A DNA stretch of 64,000 nt from Bradyrhizobium sp. KBS0727 (GCF_005937885.2 NZ_CP042176.1:4273501-4337500), one strand, 5' to 3'; counted from the first letter of the stretch, positions 9,601 to 20,959 are shown. Translations and numbers: made by a program. The notes: a model not told the origin generated them from the sequence alone.

Positions 9601-10053
9601 CTATTGCCGCCGCTGCCACCGGCCGCGGTCGTCGGTCTGCCAGTAGGTCACCTCAAATCCCCGCGCCTTGCAATCGGTCCAGGCACCGCGGGCCGCGCTC
9701 AGCGCCTCGGTGTCGTCGCCGTTGAAAACCAGCACCACCCGCTCGTAGCTGTCGGCGTCCGCCGGCAGCGCCGCATTGTCGATCAGGAACCTGACATTGG
9801 CGCGGTTCGGATTGCCCTCCTCGATCGAGAGGATGACGGGATGATCCTGCGCGTCGCCGGCGCGCCAGGTGGCGTGCGGCAGGAACGAATCGTCGCTGTA
9901 GGTCCACAAGTGGGCGTCGAGCGCCTCGGTGCGCTCCTGCGAGGTCGATTGCACGACCACGCGCCAGCCGCGCTCGAGCGATTTTTCCAGCAAGGGCGGC
10001 AGCACGCTTTCAAGCGACATGTTCTGCAGATGGTAGAACAGGACTTCCGTCAT
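9601..10053 (-). CDS. holC: DNA polymerase III chi subunit
   Basis: A 150-residue HolC protein: MTEVLFYHLQNMSLESVLPPLLEKSLERGW is the typical N-terminus, followed by LWTYSDDSFLPHA and a central strand set ending in VFNGDDTEAL. Chi links the clamp loader to single-strand binding protein at the replication fork. It lies downstream of pepA on the same strand, the order known in many proteobacteria (pepA-holC), though about 150 nt and a hairpin repeat separate them here. Confidence 0.93.
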   Translation of the reverse strand: MTEVLFYHLQNMSLESVLPPLLEKSLERGWRVVVQSTSQERTEALDAHLWTYSDDSFLPHATWRAGDAQDHPVILSIEEGNPNRANVRFLIDNAALPADADSYERVVLVFNGDDTEALSAARGAWTDCKARGFEVTYWQTDDRGRWQRRQ

Positions 10054-10150
10054 CCGACCTCAACCAGATTTATCACGCTGTTGCTCAAGCTGTTGCGCCA
10101 GAGCCTTATCGACTCTGATTGAATCAGAACCGGGCTCTGCTCTTTTGTTT

Positions 10151-10202
10151 TGACGCGTTTTCTTTACGAGAACCGGTGTCCACTTCGCTCGAAAACGCTA
10201 TG
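10151..10202. repeat. Dispersed hairpin repeat, copy 1 (gACGCGTTTTC...GAAAACGC)
   Basis: A short imperfect inverted repeat whose ends read CGTTTTC and GAAAACG, with ACCGGTGTCC in the middle. It ends one base before the pepA stop codon. A second, longer copy sits in the same relation to gmk (24706-24782). From memory, this family is abundant between genes in Bradyrhizobium. Confidence 0.75.
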
Positions 10203-10203
10203 G

Positions 10204-11703
<1,500 letters not shown>

Positions 11704-12066
11704 GGGCAAATCCTCCAAAATTCAGGGCTGTGTGCAGAGCAGGGAATCGCCCCGGGCGCGGCCCGGGTCAAATTGAACACTCGTATCGGCAACGGCCCAA
11801 AATCGCTTCGAGACCGCAGGTTTCCGGCACTATGGCCTGTGAGGCGGCACACTGCCAAGCGCCGGCGTGGCCGGAAGGCCACATCAAGTGAATTATTAAC
11901 CATATCCTAAGGGTGCCACGGCCCGGCCATTTTGTTGACGGATCAAAGGGATGGTAGTGAGAAGCTAGACGACTGGACGGCGGGCGGCGCGACCAAGGGG
12001 ACCCCTCAAAGAGGGGTTGGTCGGAAGCCGCTCTTTGGGCGCGCAAGGTGGGACCGTACGGTAGCG
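11704..12066. promoter_or_regulatory. pepA-lptF divergent intergenic region
   Basis: A 363-bp region with no gene. It holds a perfect GTGGCC-GGAA-GGCCAC hairpin (11867-11882) and an octamer TTAACCAT (11896-11903), which matches the short CtrA recognition motif. TTGACG at 11934 could be a -35 box for lptF, but no clear -10 is seen. All regulatory readings are inference. Confidence 0.35.
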
Positions 12067-13236
12067 ATGGGGTCGATCGACAAGTACATTTTCCGCACGA
12101 CGCTTGCGTCGTTTGCGCTGGTTCTGGTCAGCCTCACCGGCGTGATCTGGATTACGCAGGCGTTGCGCGGCATCGACCTGATGACCAGCCAGGGCCAGAC
12201 CATCATTACCTTTCTCGGCATCACCAGCCTGGTGATCCCGGCGCTGGTGCTGATCATCGCGCCGATCGCGCTGATGATCGCGATCTCGCACACGCTGAAC
12301 AAGCTCGCGACCGATTCGGAAATCATCGTGATGAATGCCGCCGGCTTCTCGCCGTTCCGGCTGTTCCGCCCGTTCTTCTATGCCACCTGCGTGGTGGCGT
12401 TGATGGTCGCCTTCATCGGCGCCTATCTCGCCCCCGACGGCATGCGCCGGATCAAGCAATGGGATGCCGAAATCACCGCCGACATCCTGACCAACATCCT
12501 GCAGCCGGGACGCTTCGCCCAGCTTGACCAGAACCTGACGATTCGCATCCGCGAACGCCTGCCCGGCGGCGTGCTCGCGGGCATCTTCGTCGACGACCGC
12601 AGAGATCCCAAGGAGCGCGTCACCATCATTGCCGATCACGGCACGGTGCTGAAAAACGAGAGCGGTTCCTATCTGGTGCTCGAAGACGGCAATCTCGAAC
12701 GTTTCGAGGCGGGAAAACGCGACCCGGCGCTGGTGGCCTTCGGCCGCTATGCGTTCGACATGTCGAAATTCTCGAATCAAGGCCGCGACGTCACGCTCGG
12801 AATTCGCGAACGCTATCTCTGGGAGCTTTTTTCTCCCCCGGCCGACGATCCGATTTTCGAGAAATTGTCCGGGCAGTTCAGCGCCGAACTGCATGACCGG
12901 CTGCTGTCGCCGGTCTATCCCTTTGCATTCGCGGTGCTGACCTTCGCGTTCCTGGGCACGCCGCGCACCACGCGCCAGAGTCGCAATTTTTCGATCGGCG
13001 GATCGATTTTCGCGGTGTTCGGCCTGCGGATGGCGGGATTCGCCTGTTCGGTCATGACGGTCAAGACGCCTGCCGCCGCCCTCGTCCAGTATTCGATGCT
13101 GATCGCCGCCATTGCCGCCGGGCTGTGGATGATTCTCGGCGGCATCGTAGTTGAACCGCCGGCCGCGCTGATCGAGGCCATCAACAGATCGAACGCGCGC
13201 ATCGCGCGGTTGTTCGGACGGCCGGTCGCCGCATGA
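12067..13236 (+). CDS. lptF: LPS export permease LptF
   Basis: A 389-residue YjgP/YjgQ-family protein: transmembrane helices near the N-terminus (about 10-30 and 55-80), a central periplasmic beta-jellyroll region, and further helices after SPVYPFAFAVLTFAF. It forms the inner-membrane LPS extraction channel with LptG, driven by LptB. The start at 12067 (MGSIDKYIFRTTLASF) matches the family N-terminus; a longer upstream reading is unsupported. It overlaps lptG by 4 nt (ATGA). Confidence 0.93.
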   Translation: MGSIDKYIFRTTLASFALVLVSLTGVIWITQALRGIDLMTSQGQTIITFLGITSLVIPALVLIIAPIALMIAISHTLNKLATDSEIIVMNAAGFSPFRLFRPFFYATCVVALMVAFIGAYLAPDGMRRIKQWDAEITADILTNILQPGRFAQLDQNLTIRIRERLPGGVLAGIFVDDRRDPKERVTIIADHGTVLKNESGSYLVLEDGNLERFEAGKRDPALVAFGRYAFDMSKFSNQGRDVTLGIRERYLWELFSPPADDPIFEKLSGQFSAELHDRLLSPVYPFAFAVLTFAFLGTPRTTRQSRNFSIGGSIFAVFGLRMAGFACSVMTVKTPAAALVQYSMLIAAIAAGLWMILGGIVVEPPAALIEAINRSNARIARLFGRPVAA

Positions 13237-14330
13237 GCATGATGACCAATACGCTCGGGCGCTACTTCGCCGGCCGCTTCCTGATCGCGGCGGTGGGCGT
13301 TTTTGCGAGCATTTTCGTGCTGCTGGTGCTGGTCGATTACATCGAAATGGTCCGCAAGACCTCAGGGCTCGCGTCGGCGTCCGCGATCACGGTGGCGGAG
13401 ACGTCGCTGTTTCGTGTGCCGCAACTGCTCGAAAAGCTGATGCCGTTCTGCGTCCTGATCGGCGCCATGACCTGCTACCTCGCGCTGTCGCGGCGGCTGG
13501 AACTGGTGGTGGCGCGCGCGGCCGGCGTTTCCGCCTGGCAGTTCATCGCACCGGCGCTCGGCAGCTCGATCCTGCTCGGGATCATCGCGACCACCGCCTA
13601 CAATCCGATGTCGGCGAATCTGCGCGAACTCTCCAAGCGGATGGAGGCCGAGCTGTTCGGCTCGGCGCCGGGCGGCGGTATCCAGGACGCATCGGGATTC
13701 TGGCTCAACCAGATCAACAGCGACGGCCAGTCGATCATCAACGCCGCCCGCAGCGAGCAGCAGGGCGTCCGGCTGACCGGGCTGACCGTGTTCCGCTTCG
13801 ATACCGACCTCCAGTTCAAGGAGCGAATCGAAGCCCGCGAAGCCTCCCTCGAGGAAGGACGCTGGGCCTTCAAATCGGTACGTAGATACTCCCTCGACAA
13901 GCCGCCGATCGACCAGGACACCTACTATCTCACGACCACCCTGACCCCGGCCCAGGTCCGAAACAGCTTCTCGACCCCGGAGACCGTGTCTTTTTGGCAA
14001 CTACCGACTTACATCCGATCATCCGAGAGCTCGGGCTTCGCGACCGCAGGCTACCGGCTGCAGTACCATAAGCTCATCGCACAGCCGTTTTTGCTGGCTG
14101 CAATGGTCATGTTGGCGGCTTCCGTCAGCCTGCGCTTCTTCCGGATGGGCGGCGTGCAAAAGATGGTTTTGAGTGGCGTGGGTGCGGGCTTTCTGCTCTA
14201 CGTTCTGTCGAAAGTTACTGAGGATTTGAGCAAGGCTGAGTTGATGCATCCCATCGCTGCCGCGTGGCTACCCGTCTGTGTGGGTGGCCTCACCGGCTTT
14301 TTGGCCTTGCTGTACCAGGAGGACGGGTAG
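13233..14330 (+). CDS. lptG: LPS export permease LptG
   Basis: The 365-residue partner of LptF, with the same architecture: N-terminal helices (TLGRYFAGRFLIAAVGVFAS), a periplasmic domain, and C-terminal helices starting near LIAQPFLLAAMVMLAA. The start overlaps the lptF stop in ATGA, which implies translational coupling. An ATG two codons later is an equally possible start. Its stop overlaps the GTG start of lptD by one base. Confidence 0.93.
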   Translation: MSMMTNTLGRYFAGRFLIAAVGVFASIFVLLVLVDYIEMVRKTSGLASASAITVAETSLFRVPQLLEKLMPFCVLIGAMTCYLALSRRLELVVARAAGVSAWQFIAPALGSSILLGIIATTAYNPMSANLRELSKRMEAELFGSAPGGGIQDASGFWLNQINSDGQSIINAARSEQQGVRLTGLTVFRFDTDLQFKERIEAREASLEEGRWAFKSVRRYSLDKPPIDQDTYYLTTTLTPAQVRNSFSTPETVSFWQLPTYIRSSESSGFATAGYRLQYHKLIAQPFLLAAMVMLAASVSLRFFRMGGVQKMVLSGVGAGFLLYVLSKVTEDLSKAELMHPIAAAWLPVCVGGLTGFLALLYQEDG

Positions 14331-16825
14331 TGGCCGTTGTCGCCGCCCTCCAGTTGAGGTCGCCCGCGTTCGGGCGGCGCACCCTGCTGCGCCGCCATCG
14401 AACCCGCATGGCCGCCGTCGGCGCCCCCGTGATCGCCCTGCTTGCCGGCCTGGTTTTCGCCGGAGCGATCGATCTTGCCCTGACAGTGCCGGCCTCGGCG
14501 CAGAGCTTCACCTACAATCCGCGACCGCCCAAGCCGCCGCCACGGCCCGCCAAGAATGACGGGCAGATGCTCGTGCAGGCGACCGAGGTGGACTACGACT
14601 ACAACAACCAGCGCGTGTCGGCGGTCGGCAACGTGCAGATGTTCTACAACGGCACCAGCATCGAGGCCGACAAGGTCATCTACGACCAGAAGACCAAGCG
14701 CCTGCACGCCGAGGGCAACATTCGCCTGACCGACGCCGAGGGCAAGGTCACCTACGCCAACATCATGGATCTGAGCGACGATTACCGTGACGGTTTCGTC
14801 GATTCGCTGCGCGTCGACTCGGCGGACGCGACGCGGATGGCGGCGACCCGCGCCGACCGTTCCAGCGGCAATTACACCGTGTTCGAAAACGGCGTCTATA
14901 CCGCCTGCGCTGCGTGCAAGGATGATCCGAAGAAGCCGCCATTGTGGCAGGTCAAGGGTGCGCGCATCATCCACGACCAGACCGACAAGATGCTTTACTT
15001 CGAGAACGCGCAGCTCGAGTTCTTCGGCGTGCCGATGGCCTACCTGCCGTATTTCTCGACGCCCGATCCCACCGTGAAGCGCAAGACCGGCTTCCTGATG
15101 CCCGGCTTCAGCACCGTTACGGCCTACGGCGTCGGTATCGAAACTCCGTTCTACTGGGCGATCGCGCCGGACTATGACGCGACCTTCAGCCCGCGCATCA
15201 CCAGCCGCCAAGGCGTGCTGTTCCAGGGCGAGTTCCGCCAGCGCCTGATCGACGGCGCCTACCAGATCCGTGCCTATGGCATCGACCAGCTCAACCCGTC
15301 GGCCTATGCCGGCCTGCCCGGTGATCGCCAATTCCGCGGCGGCATCGATACCAAGGGCCAGTTCGCACTGAACGACAAATGGACCTGGGGCTGGGAAGGC
15401 GTGGCGCTGTCCGATTACGCCTTCATGACCGATTACCGGCTCGCGCAATATCGCGATCCACTGCAATCGTTCCTCAATCTGCCGACCGAAGCGATCTCGC
15501 AACTTTATCTGACCGGCGTCGGCAGTCGCAGCTTCTTCGACGCGCGCACGATCTACTATCTCAGCTACTCCGGTAACCAGAGCTCCGTTCCTGTCGTTCA
15601 TCCGGTGGTCGACTACAGCAACGTGATCAACAGCCCGATCTTCGGTGGCGAATTCAGCTACAAGACCAACTTCACCAGCCTGACGCGCTCGACCGCGGTA
15701 TTCGATCCGATCACGACACTGGCCAACACCAGTGGCCTGTGCCTGACGACGTCGGCCGATCCGATGGCGCGGACACCTTCGCAGTGCCTGCTCCGCGGCA
15801 TGCCCGGCACCTACACGCGGCTGACGGCCGAAGCGCAATGGCGGCGGTCATTCACCGATTCCGCGGGCGAGATCTGGACGCCGTTTGCGATCCTGCGCGC
15901 CGACGCCATCAACGCCTCGATCTCCAACCAGCCCGGCGTCTCGAACTTCCTCCCGGTCGGCGATACCAACGCGCTGCGCCTGATGCCGACCATCGGCCTC
16001 GAATATCGCTATCCCTTCATCAACGTTCAGCCCTGGGGCACCACCACGATCGAGCCGATCGCGCAGATCATCATTCGTCCCAATGAAACTTACGCCGGCA
16101 AGATCCCGAACGAAGACGCACAGAGCCTGGTGTTCGATGCCAGCAACCTGTTCTCGGTCGATAAATTCTCGGGCTATGACCGCGTCGAAGGCGGCGGCCG
16201 CGCCAATGTCGGCGTGCAGGCGACCACGCAATTCGACCGCGGCGGCAGCATCAACATGCTGTTCGGACAGTCCTACCAGTTGTTCGGCCTGAATTCGTTT
16301 GCGGTCGCGGATATGACCAATACCGGCCTCGACTCCGGCCTGCAGAACGCGCGATCCGACTACGTCGCCCGCGTCAATTACTCGCCGAACCGAACCTATA
16401 CGTTCAGCGTGCGTTCGCGCATGGATGAAGCGACGCTCAACGTCAACCGCTTCGAGGCCGAGGGCCGCGCGGCGTTCGACCGCTGGTCGGTCAGCCTGAT
16501 GTACGGCAATTATGCCGCACAGCCAGAACTCGGATACCTGACCCGGCGCGAAGGCCTGCTCGGTTCCGCTTCGGTCAAGGTGGCGGCGAACTGGGTGGTG
16601 TCGGGCTCGGCGCGCTGGGACCTTGAAGCCAACAAGATCAACCAGTACATCGTCGGCGCCGGTTACGTGGACGACTGTTTCGTGCTGGCTGCGAACTACG
16701 TGACGTCCTACAACTATTCCACCGGCGTTACCGCCCCTGTGCTCGCCCACGCGTTCATGTTCCAAATCGGCCTGCGGACCATTGCGACATCGTCCTCAAC
16801 GGCCGCGGGCGGCGGCCTTCAATAG
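14330..16825 (+). CDS. lptD: LPS-assembly outer-membrane protein LptD
   Basis: The 831-residue outer-membrane beta-barrel that inserts LPS. A signal sequence ends near PASAQ. An OstA/LptA-like N-terminal domain follows (VQATEVDYDYNNQRVSAVGN), then a long barrel domain with alternating aromatic strands. A cysteine pair in TACAACKDD may take part in the disulfide pattern of the family. The GTG start at 14330 is preceded by AGGAGGA at 14317-14323, which supports it over the ATG at 14408. It sits directly after lptFG. Confidence 0.93.
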   Translation: MAVVAALQLRSPAFGRRTLLRRHRTRMAAVGAPVIALLAGLVFAGAIDLALTVPASAQSFTYNPRPPKPPPRPAKNDGQMLVQATEVDYDYNNQRVSAVGNVQMFYNGTSIEADKVIYDQKTKRLHAEGNIRLTDAEGKVTYANIMDLSDDYRDGFVDSLRVDSADATRMAATRADRSSGNYTVFENGVYTACAACKDDPKKPPLWQVKGARIIHDQTDKMLYFENAQLEFFGVPMAYLPYFSTPDPTVKRKTGFLMPGFSTVTAYGVGIETPFYWAIAPDYDATFSPRITSRQGVLFQGEFRQRLIDGAYQIRAYGIDQLNPSAYAGLPGDRQFRGGIDTKGQFALNDKWTWGWEGVALSDYAFMTDYRLAQYRDPLQSFLNLPTEAISQLYLTGVGSRSFFDARTIYYLSYSGNQSSVPVVHPVVDYSNVINSPIFGGEFSYKTNFTSLTRSTAVFDPITTLANTSGLCLTTSADPMARTPSQCLLRGMPGTYTRLTAEAQWRRSFTDSAGEIWTPFAILRADAINASISNQPGVSNFLPVGDTNALRLMPTIGLEYRYPFINVQPWGTTTIEPIAQIIIRPNETYAGKIPNEDAQSLVFDASNLFSVDKFSGYDRVEGGGRANVGVQATTQFDRGGSINMLFGQSYQLFGLNSFAVADMTNTGLDSGLQNARSDYVARVNYSPNRTYTFSVRSRMDEATLNVNRFEAEGRAAFDRWSVSLMYGNYAAQPELGYLTRREGLLGSASVKVAANWVVSGSARWDLEANKINQYIVGAGYVDDCFVLAANYVTSYNYSTGVTAPVLAHAFMFQIGLRTIATSSSTAAGGGLQ

Positions 16826-16894
16826 CGCGTGGCCGGCCCCGTGCGCGTGAGCGTCCGTGGCACCGCAGGAATCGAATTGGTTGATACGGCTGAC

Positions 16895-17842
16895 ATGACC
16901 ATGACGACCCCAAATCCCCCCCATCATCGCCTGTGGTCGCTGGTCGCCGGTTGCGCGATCGTGCTCGGCCTCCTGACGTCTGGCGCCTCGCCGCTGCACG
17001 CGCAGACCGTAGCCGTGATGGTCAACGGCGAACCCATCACCAACTACGATATCGAGCAGCGCACCAAGCTGAATGCCCTGACCACCCGCCAGCAAATGCC
17101 GCGGCAGGACGTGATCAACGAACTGATCAATGAAAAGGTCAAGATCAAGGAAGCCAAGAAATTCGGCGTCGACCCGACTTCGAGCGACATCGATGAGGCC
17201 TATGCGGGGATGAGCTCGCGGATGCGAATTTCGCCCGACCAACTGACGAAGACGCTGGAGGCCCAGGGCATCCGGCCCGACACCCTGAAGGCCCGCCTCA
17301 GGGCCGAAATGGTTTGGACCAGCCTGGTGCGCGGCCGCTACAAAGAGAGCCTGCAGGTCGGCGAGAAGGACGTCGCCGCCGTAGCCCAGGAAGGCGGCGA
17401 GGCGATCCAGACCGAGGCGTTCGAATACAAGCTGCGGCCGATCGTCCTGATCGTGCCGCGCGGTTCGGCGCCGACGGCGATCGAATTGCGAAAGAAGGAA
17501 GCGGAGAGCCTGCGCGAACGCGTCCAGACCTGCGAGCAGGCCAATGCCTACTTCAAGTCGATGCAGAATGCGGCGATCCGGGACTCCGTCACCAAAACCT
17601 CGGCTGATCTTCCGGTACCGCTTCGCGAATTGCTCGACAAGACGCCGATCGGCCATCTGACCCCGCCTGAGATCACCAAGCAGGGCGTGGAGATGGTGGC
17701 CTTGTGCGACAGGAAGCCGACCAAGATCGATTCGCCGAAAAAGCGGGAAATCCGCGACAAGATGTTCCAGCAGAAATACGAGAAGAAATCGAAGGAATAT
17801 CTGGACGACATCCGCAAGGCCGCGATGATCGAATATCGCTGA
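16895..17842 (+). CDS. surA: SurA-like periplasmic chaperone/peptidyl-prolyl isomerase
   Basis: A 315-residue exported protein: signal peptide through SPLHAQ, then a SurA N-terminal chaperone domain (VAVMVNGEPITNYDIEQRTK...DVINELINEKVKIKEAKKFG). A C-terminal rotamase-like region (VPLRELLDKTPIGHLTPPEI) follows. Only one weak isomerase domain is apparent, so it is shorter than E. coli SurA and may act mainly as a chaperone for LptD and other barrels. The start at 16895 puts the signal peptide at the N-terminus; a GTG at 16829, 3 nt after lptD, is possible. pdxA starts on its stop codon. Confidence 0.85.
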   Translation: MTMTTPNPPHHRLWSLVAGCAIVLGLLTSGASPLHAQTVAVMVNGEPITNYDIEQRTKLNALTTRQQMPRQDVINELINEKVKIKEAKKFGVDPTSSDIDEAYAGMSSRMRISPDQLTKTLEAQGIRPDTLKARLRAEMVWTSLVRGRYKESLQVGEKDVAAVAQEGGEAIQTEAFEYKLRPIVLIVPRGSAPTAIELRKKEAESLRERVQTCEQANAYFKSMQNAAIRDSVTKTSADLPVPLRELLDKTPIGHLTPPEITKQGVEMVALCDRKPTKIDSPKKREIRDKMFQQKYEKKSKEYLDDIRKAAMIEYR

Positions 17843-18846
17843 TGGCAAAGCCCCTGGCGCTGACATCCGGAGAGCCGGCGGGCATCGGCCCCGATATCGC
17901 CCTCGAAGCCTGGCTGCGGCGCCGTGAACTGGACCTCCCGCCATTCTATCTGCTCGGCGATCGCGCCTTCTTCGCCGAGCGCGCAAAGATCCTCGGACTG
18001 ACGGTCGAACTCGCCGATGTCGGACCCGGGGATGCGAGCGTAACCTTTGCGAGCGCCCTGCCCGTGGTCGCAACCGGCGAACACGCCACGGCGCGACCCG
18101 GCCTGCCGGACGCCACCAGCGCCAACGCGGCGCTCGCCTCGATCCGGCAGGCGGTCGACCATGTCCGGACCGGACAAGCGAGCGCGGTCGTCACCAACCC
18201 GATCGCCAAGAGTGTGCTGTACCGCGCCGGGTTCAACCATCCCGGCCACACCGAATTTCTCGCCGAGCTTGCCGCCAATGGCGGCCCTGTTCCGCAGCCG
18301 GTGATGATGCTGTGGTCGCCGACGCTCGCCGTTGTCCCGGTAACGATCCATGTTTCGCTGCGCGAGGCGCTGACGCAGCTCACGACCGAACTGATCGTGA
18401 CGACGGCCCGCATCGCGGTTGCGGACCTCAAGGCCCGCTTCGGCCTTGCCGCGCCGCGGCTGGCCGTCTCCGGCCTCAACCCGCATGCCGGCGAAGACGG
18501 CTCGCTCGGCACCGAAGACATCACCATCGTCGCGCCCGCGATCGAGATCCTGCGCCGCGACGGCATCGATGCACGGGGACCGCTGCCGGCGGATACGATG
18601 TTCCATCCGGCCGCGCGCCAAACCTATGACTGCGCGATCTGCATGTATCACGATCAGGCACTGATCCCGATCAAGACGATTGCGTTCGAGGACGCCGTCA
18701 ACGTCACGCTGGGATTGCCTTTCATCCGCACCTCGCCGGATCACGGCACGGCCTTCGACATTGCCGGCACCGGCAAGGCCAATCCGTCGAGCCTGGTCGC
18801 GGCGTTGCGGCTCGCCGCGCGGATGGCCGCCGCTGGATCGGCATGA
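17842..18846 (+). CDS. pdxA: 4-hydroxythreonine-4-phosphate dehydrogenase
   Basis: A 334-residue enzyme of the deoxyxylulose-5-phosphate-dependent vitamin B6 pathway. It begins LALTSGEPAGIGPDIALEAW, the family signature, and has the metal-binding regions GHTEFLAE, AGEDG and MYHDQALIPIK. The ATG overlaps the surA stop in TGATG, so expression should be coupled. The surA-pdxA-rsmA order is conserved widely in proteobacteria. Confidence 0.96.
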   Translation: MAKPLALTSGEPAGIGPDIALEAWLRRRELDLPPFYLLGDRAFFAERAKILGLTVELADVGPGDASVTFASALPVVATGEHATARPGLPDATSANAALASIRQAVDHVRTGQASAVVTNPIAKSVLYRAGFNHPGHTEFLAELAANGGPVPQPVMMLWSPTLAVVPVTIHVSLREALTQLTTELIVTTARIAVADLKARFGLAAPRLAVSGLNPHAGEDGSLGTEDITIVAPAIEILRRDGIDARGPLPADTMFHPAARQTYDCAICMYHDQALIPIKTIAFEDAVNVTLGLPFIRTSPDHGTAFDIAGTGKANPSSLVAALRLAARMAAAGSA

Positions 18847-19709
18847 GCGCGATCGACGATCTGCCGCCGCTGCGCGACGTCATCCGCGAACACCAGCTAT
18901 CTGCGCGCAAATCGCTCGGCCAGAATTTCCTGCTCGACCTCAACCTGACGGCAAGGATCGCCCGCGCCGCCGGTCCGCTCGAAGGCGCCACCGTGATCGA
19001 GGTCGGCCCCGGCCCCGGCGGACTGACGCGGGCGCTGCTGGCGCTCGGCGCCAAGCGCGTCATCGCGGTCGAGCGCGACGAACGGGCGCTGGCGCCGCTC
19101 GACTATATCGCCAAACGCTATCCCGGCCGGCTCGAGATCGTGCACGCCGACGCGCAGCATTTCGATCCGCGTCCGATGCTCGGCGGCGAGCGGGCCAAGA
19201 TCGTCGCCAACCTGCCCTACAACATCGCTACCGCTTTGCTGGTGGACTGGCTCTCGATCGAGCCGTGGCCGCCCTGGTACGACATCATGGTGCTGATGTT
19301 CCAGCGCGAGGTCGCCGAGCGGATCGTCGCCAGCGAGCATGACGAGGCCTATGGCCGGCTCGCGGTGCTCGCCAACTGGCGCGCCGAGACCAAGATCCTG
19401 TTCGACATTTCGCCTGCGGCCTTCGTGCCGCAGCCCAAGGTCACCTCCTCGGTGGTGCGGCTGGTGCCGCGCGCCACACCCGAGCCATGCGACCGCCGCG
19501 CACTCGAGCAGGTGGCGGCCGCGGCCTTCGGCCAGCGCCGAAAAATGCTGCGGCAGAGCCTCAAATCGCTGTCGGTCGATCCGGCGCCGCTGGCCGCCGC
19601 CGCGGGCGTCGATCCCACCCGCCGCGCCGAGACGATCCCGGTCTCCGGTTTTGTTGCCATGGCCCGCGAATTGACCGATATACGCAAGACAAAACCGCAG
19701 CCTTCCTGA
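18843..19709 (+). CDS. rsmA: 16S rRNA dimethyladenosine transferase
   Basis: A 288-residue RsmA/KsgA enzyme that dimethylates two adjacent adenines near the 3' end of 16S rRNA during small-subunit assembly. SAM motif I is EVGPGPGG (53-60), the catalytic motif IV is NLPY (123-126), and KSLGQNFLLD lies in the conserved N-terminus. It overlaps pdxA by four bases (ATGA). Confidence 0.97.
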   Translation: MSAIDDLPPLRDVIREHQLSARKSLGQNFLLDLNLTARIARAAGPLEGATVIEVGPGPGGLTRALLALGAKRVIAVERDERALAPLDYIAKRYPGRLEIVHADAQHFDPRPMLGGERAKIVANLPYNIATALLVDWLSIEPWPPWYDIMVLMFQREVAERIVASEHDEAYGRLAVLANWRAETKILFDISPAAFVPQPKVTSSVVRLVPRATPEPCDRRALEQVAAAAFGQRRKMLRQSLKSLSVDPAPLAAAAGVDPTRRAETIPVSGFVAMARELTDIRKTKPQPS

Positions 19710-19751
19710 ACATCCGCTTTCCAAAAAGCTATCCTGCAAGGAGAACATGCC

Positions 19752-20810
19752 ATGGCGCTGATGCGTCGCCAGTCGCTGGTCAAATTCGACGCACCGTTGT
19801 GCGAAACCATTGTCGACACACCGAAGCCGCAAGGACGCGAAGTTCTCGTCCGCATCGAGCGCTGCGGCTTGTGCCATTCCGACCTTCACATCCAGGATGG
19901 CTATGCCGACCTCGGCGGCGGCAAGAAGCTCGACACCACGCGAGGCATGACGTTGCCGTTCACGCTCGGCCACGAGATCGCCGGTGTCGTCGAGGAAGTC
20001 GGGCCGGACGCCTCGAAGGACCTGATCGGAAAGAAGCAGGCGGTCTTCCCCTGGATCGGCTGCGGCCAGTGCCGCGACTGCGCCAACGGTGATGAAAACC
20101 TTTGCGTCAAGCAGCGCTTCCTCGGCGTCTCGATCGACGGCGGTTTCGCCAGCCACGTGCTGGTGCCTGACGCCAAATACCTGCTGGATTACGATCCGCT
20201 GCCGGTCAACCAGGCGGCAACGCTGATGTGTTCCGGCGTCACCGCCTATGGCGCGTTGAAGCGGCTGGTCGATCGTCCGCGGCAGCGCAATTTGCTGCTG
20301 ATCGGTTTAGGCGGCGTCGGCATGATGGGGCTTTCGTTCGCGCAAGCGATGTTCAAGCAGAAGATCGCGGTGGCGGATCTCAGCCCCGCCGCGCGCGAGT
20401 CCGCGTTGCAGAACGGCGCGGCCGTGGCCTACGACCCGTCCGAGCCTGACGTCGTCAAGCGGATGATCAAGGAGACCGATGGCGGCTTCGACGAGATCGT
20501 CGATTTTGCCGGCAACGAGAAATCGATGGCCTTTGCGGTGGCGGTCGTGGCGCGCGGCGGCAAGATCGTGGTCTCCGGCCTGATGGGCGGCAATTTCAGC
20601 CTGCCGATGGTGCAATGGGTCTACAAGCGCATGACCATCGAAGGCTTCATGGTTGGCACGCTCGAAGAGGCCAAGGAGTTGATGTCGCTGGCACGCGCCG
20701 GTAAGATCAAACCGACGCCGATGAAGGAAGAGCCAATGGCCGACGTCCAGAAATGGATCGAAGAGCTGCGGGCCGGCAAGGTGGTTGGACGTATCGTGTT
20801 GAAGAACTGA
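19752..20810 (+). CDS. Zinc-dependent alcohol dehydrogenase (MDR family)
   Basis: A 352-residue medium-chain dehydrogenase/reductase. Catalytic-zinc ligands C38 (CGLCHSD), H74/E75 (GHEIAG) and probably C160. Structural-zinc cysteines are C104, C107, C110 and C118. The NAD(P)-binding loop is GLGGVGMMG (185-193). AAGGAG precedes the ATG. The substrate cannot be read from sequence. It follows rsmA by 42 nt but has its own ribosome site and may be a separate unit. Confidence 0.9.
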   Translation: MALMRRQSLVKFDAPLCETIVDTPKPQGREVLVRIERCGLCHSDLHIQDGYADLGGGKKLDTTRGMTLPFTLGHEIAGVVEEVGPDASKDLIGKKQAVFPWIGCGQCRDCANGDENLCVKQRFLGVSIDGGFASHVLVPDAKYLLDYDPLPVNQAATLMCSGVTAYGALKRLVDRPRQRNLLLIGLGGVGMMGLSFAQAMFKQKIAVADLSPAARESALQNGAAVAYDPSEPDVVKRMIKETDGGFDEIVDFAGNEKSMAFAVAVVARGGKIVVSGLMGGNFSLPMVQWVYKRMTIEGFMVGTLEEAKELMSLARAGKIKPTPMKEEPMADVQKWIEELRAGKVVGRIVLKN

Positions 20811-20850
20811 CGCGGAGCCCTCTGAACACGACATTCCCGAATGTTTCAGG

Positions 20851-20869
20851 TTCTCGAACGTTTCGAGAA
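20851..20869. promoter_or_regulatory. Palindrome TTCTCGAA-n3-TTCGAGAA
   Basis: A perfect 8-bp inverted repeat with a 3-nt centre, 41 nt after the dehydrogenase stop and about 90 nt before the next start. It could be an operator for the binding-protein gene or the base of a weak hairpin. Confidence 0.4.
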
Positions 20870-20880
20870 AGGAAAGCTTC

Positions 20881-20921
20881 AAAAAAATAGAGCCCCCGGC
20901 TCCGGCACGATCGGAGCCGGG
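20881..20921 (-). terminator. Terminator-like hairpin reading leftward
   Basis: A perfect 10-bp GC-rich stem (20895-20904 with 20912-20921) and 7-nt loop. The T-rich tract lies on the minus strand only (seven A at 20881-20887 on the plus strand). It would stop leftward transcription, although both flanking genes read rightward. Confidence 0.5.
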
Positions 20922-20959
20922 AAAGCTCAACGCTTCGCGATTGACAGAGGGAGACGCTG

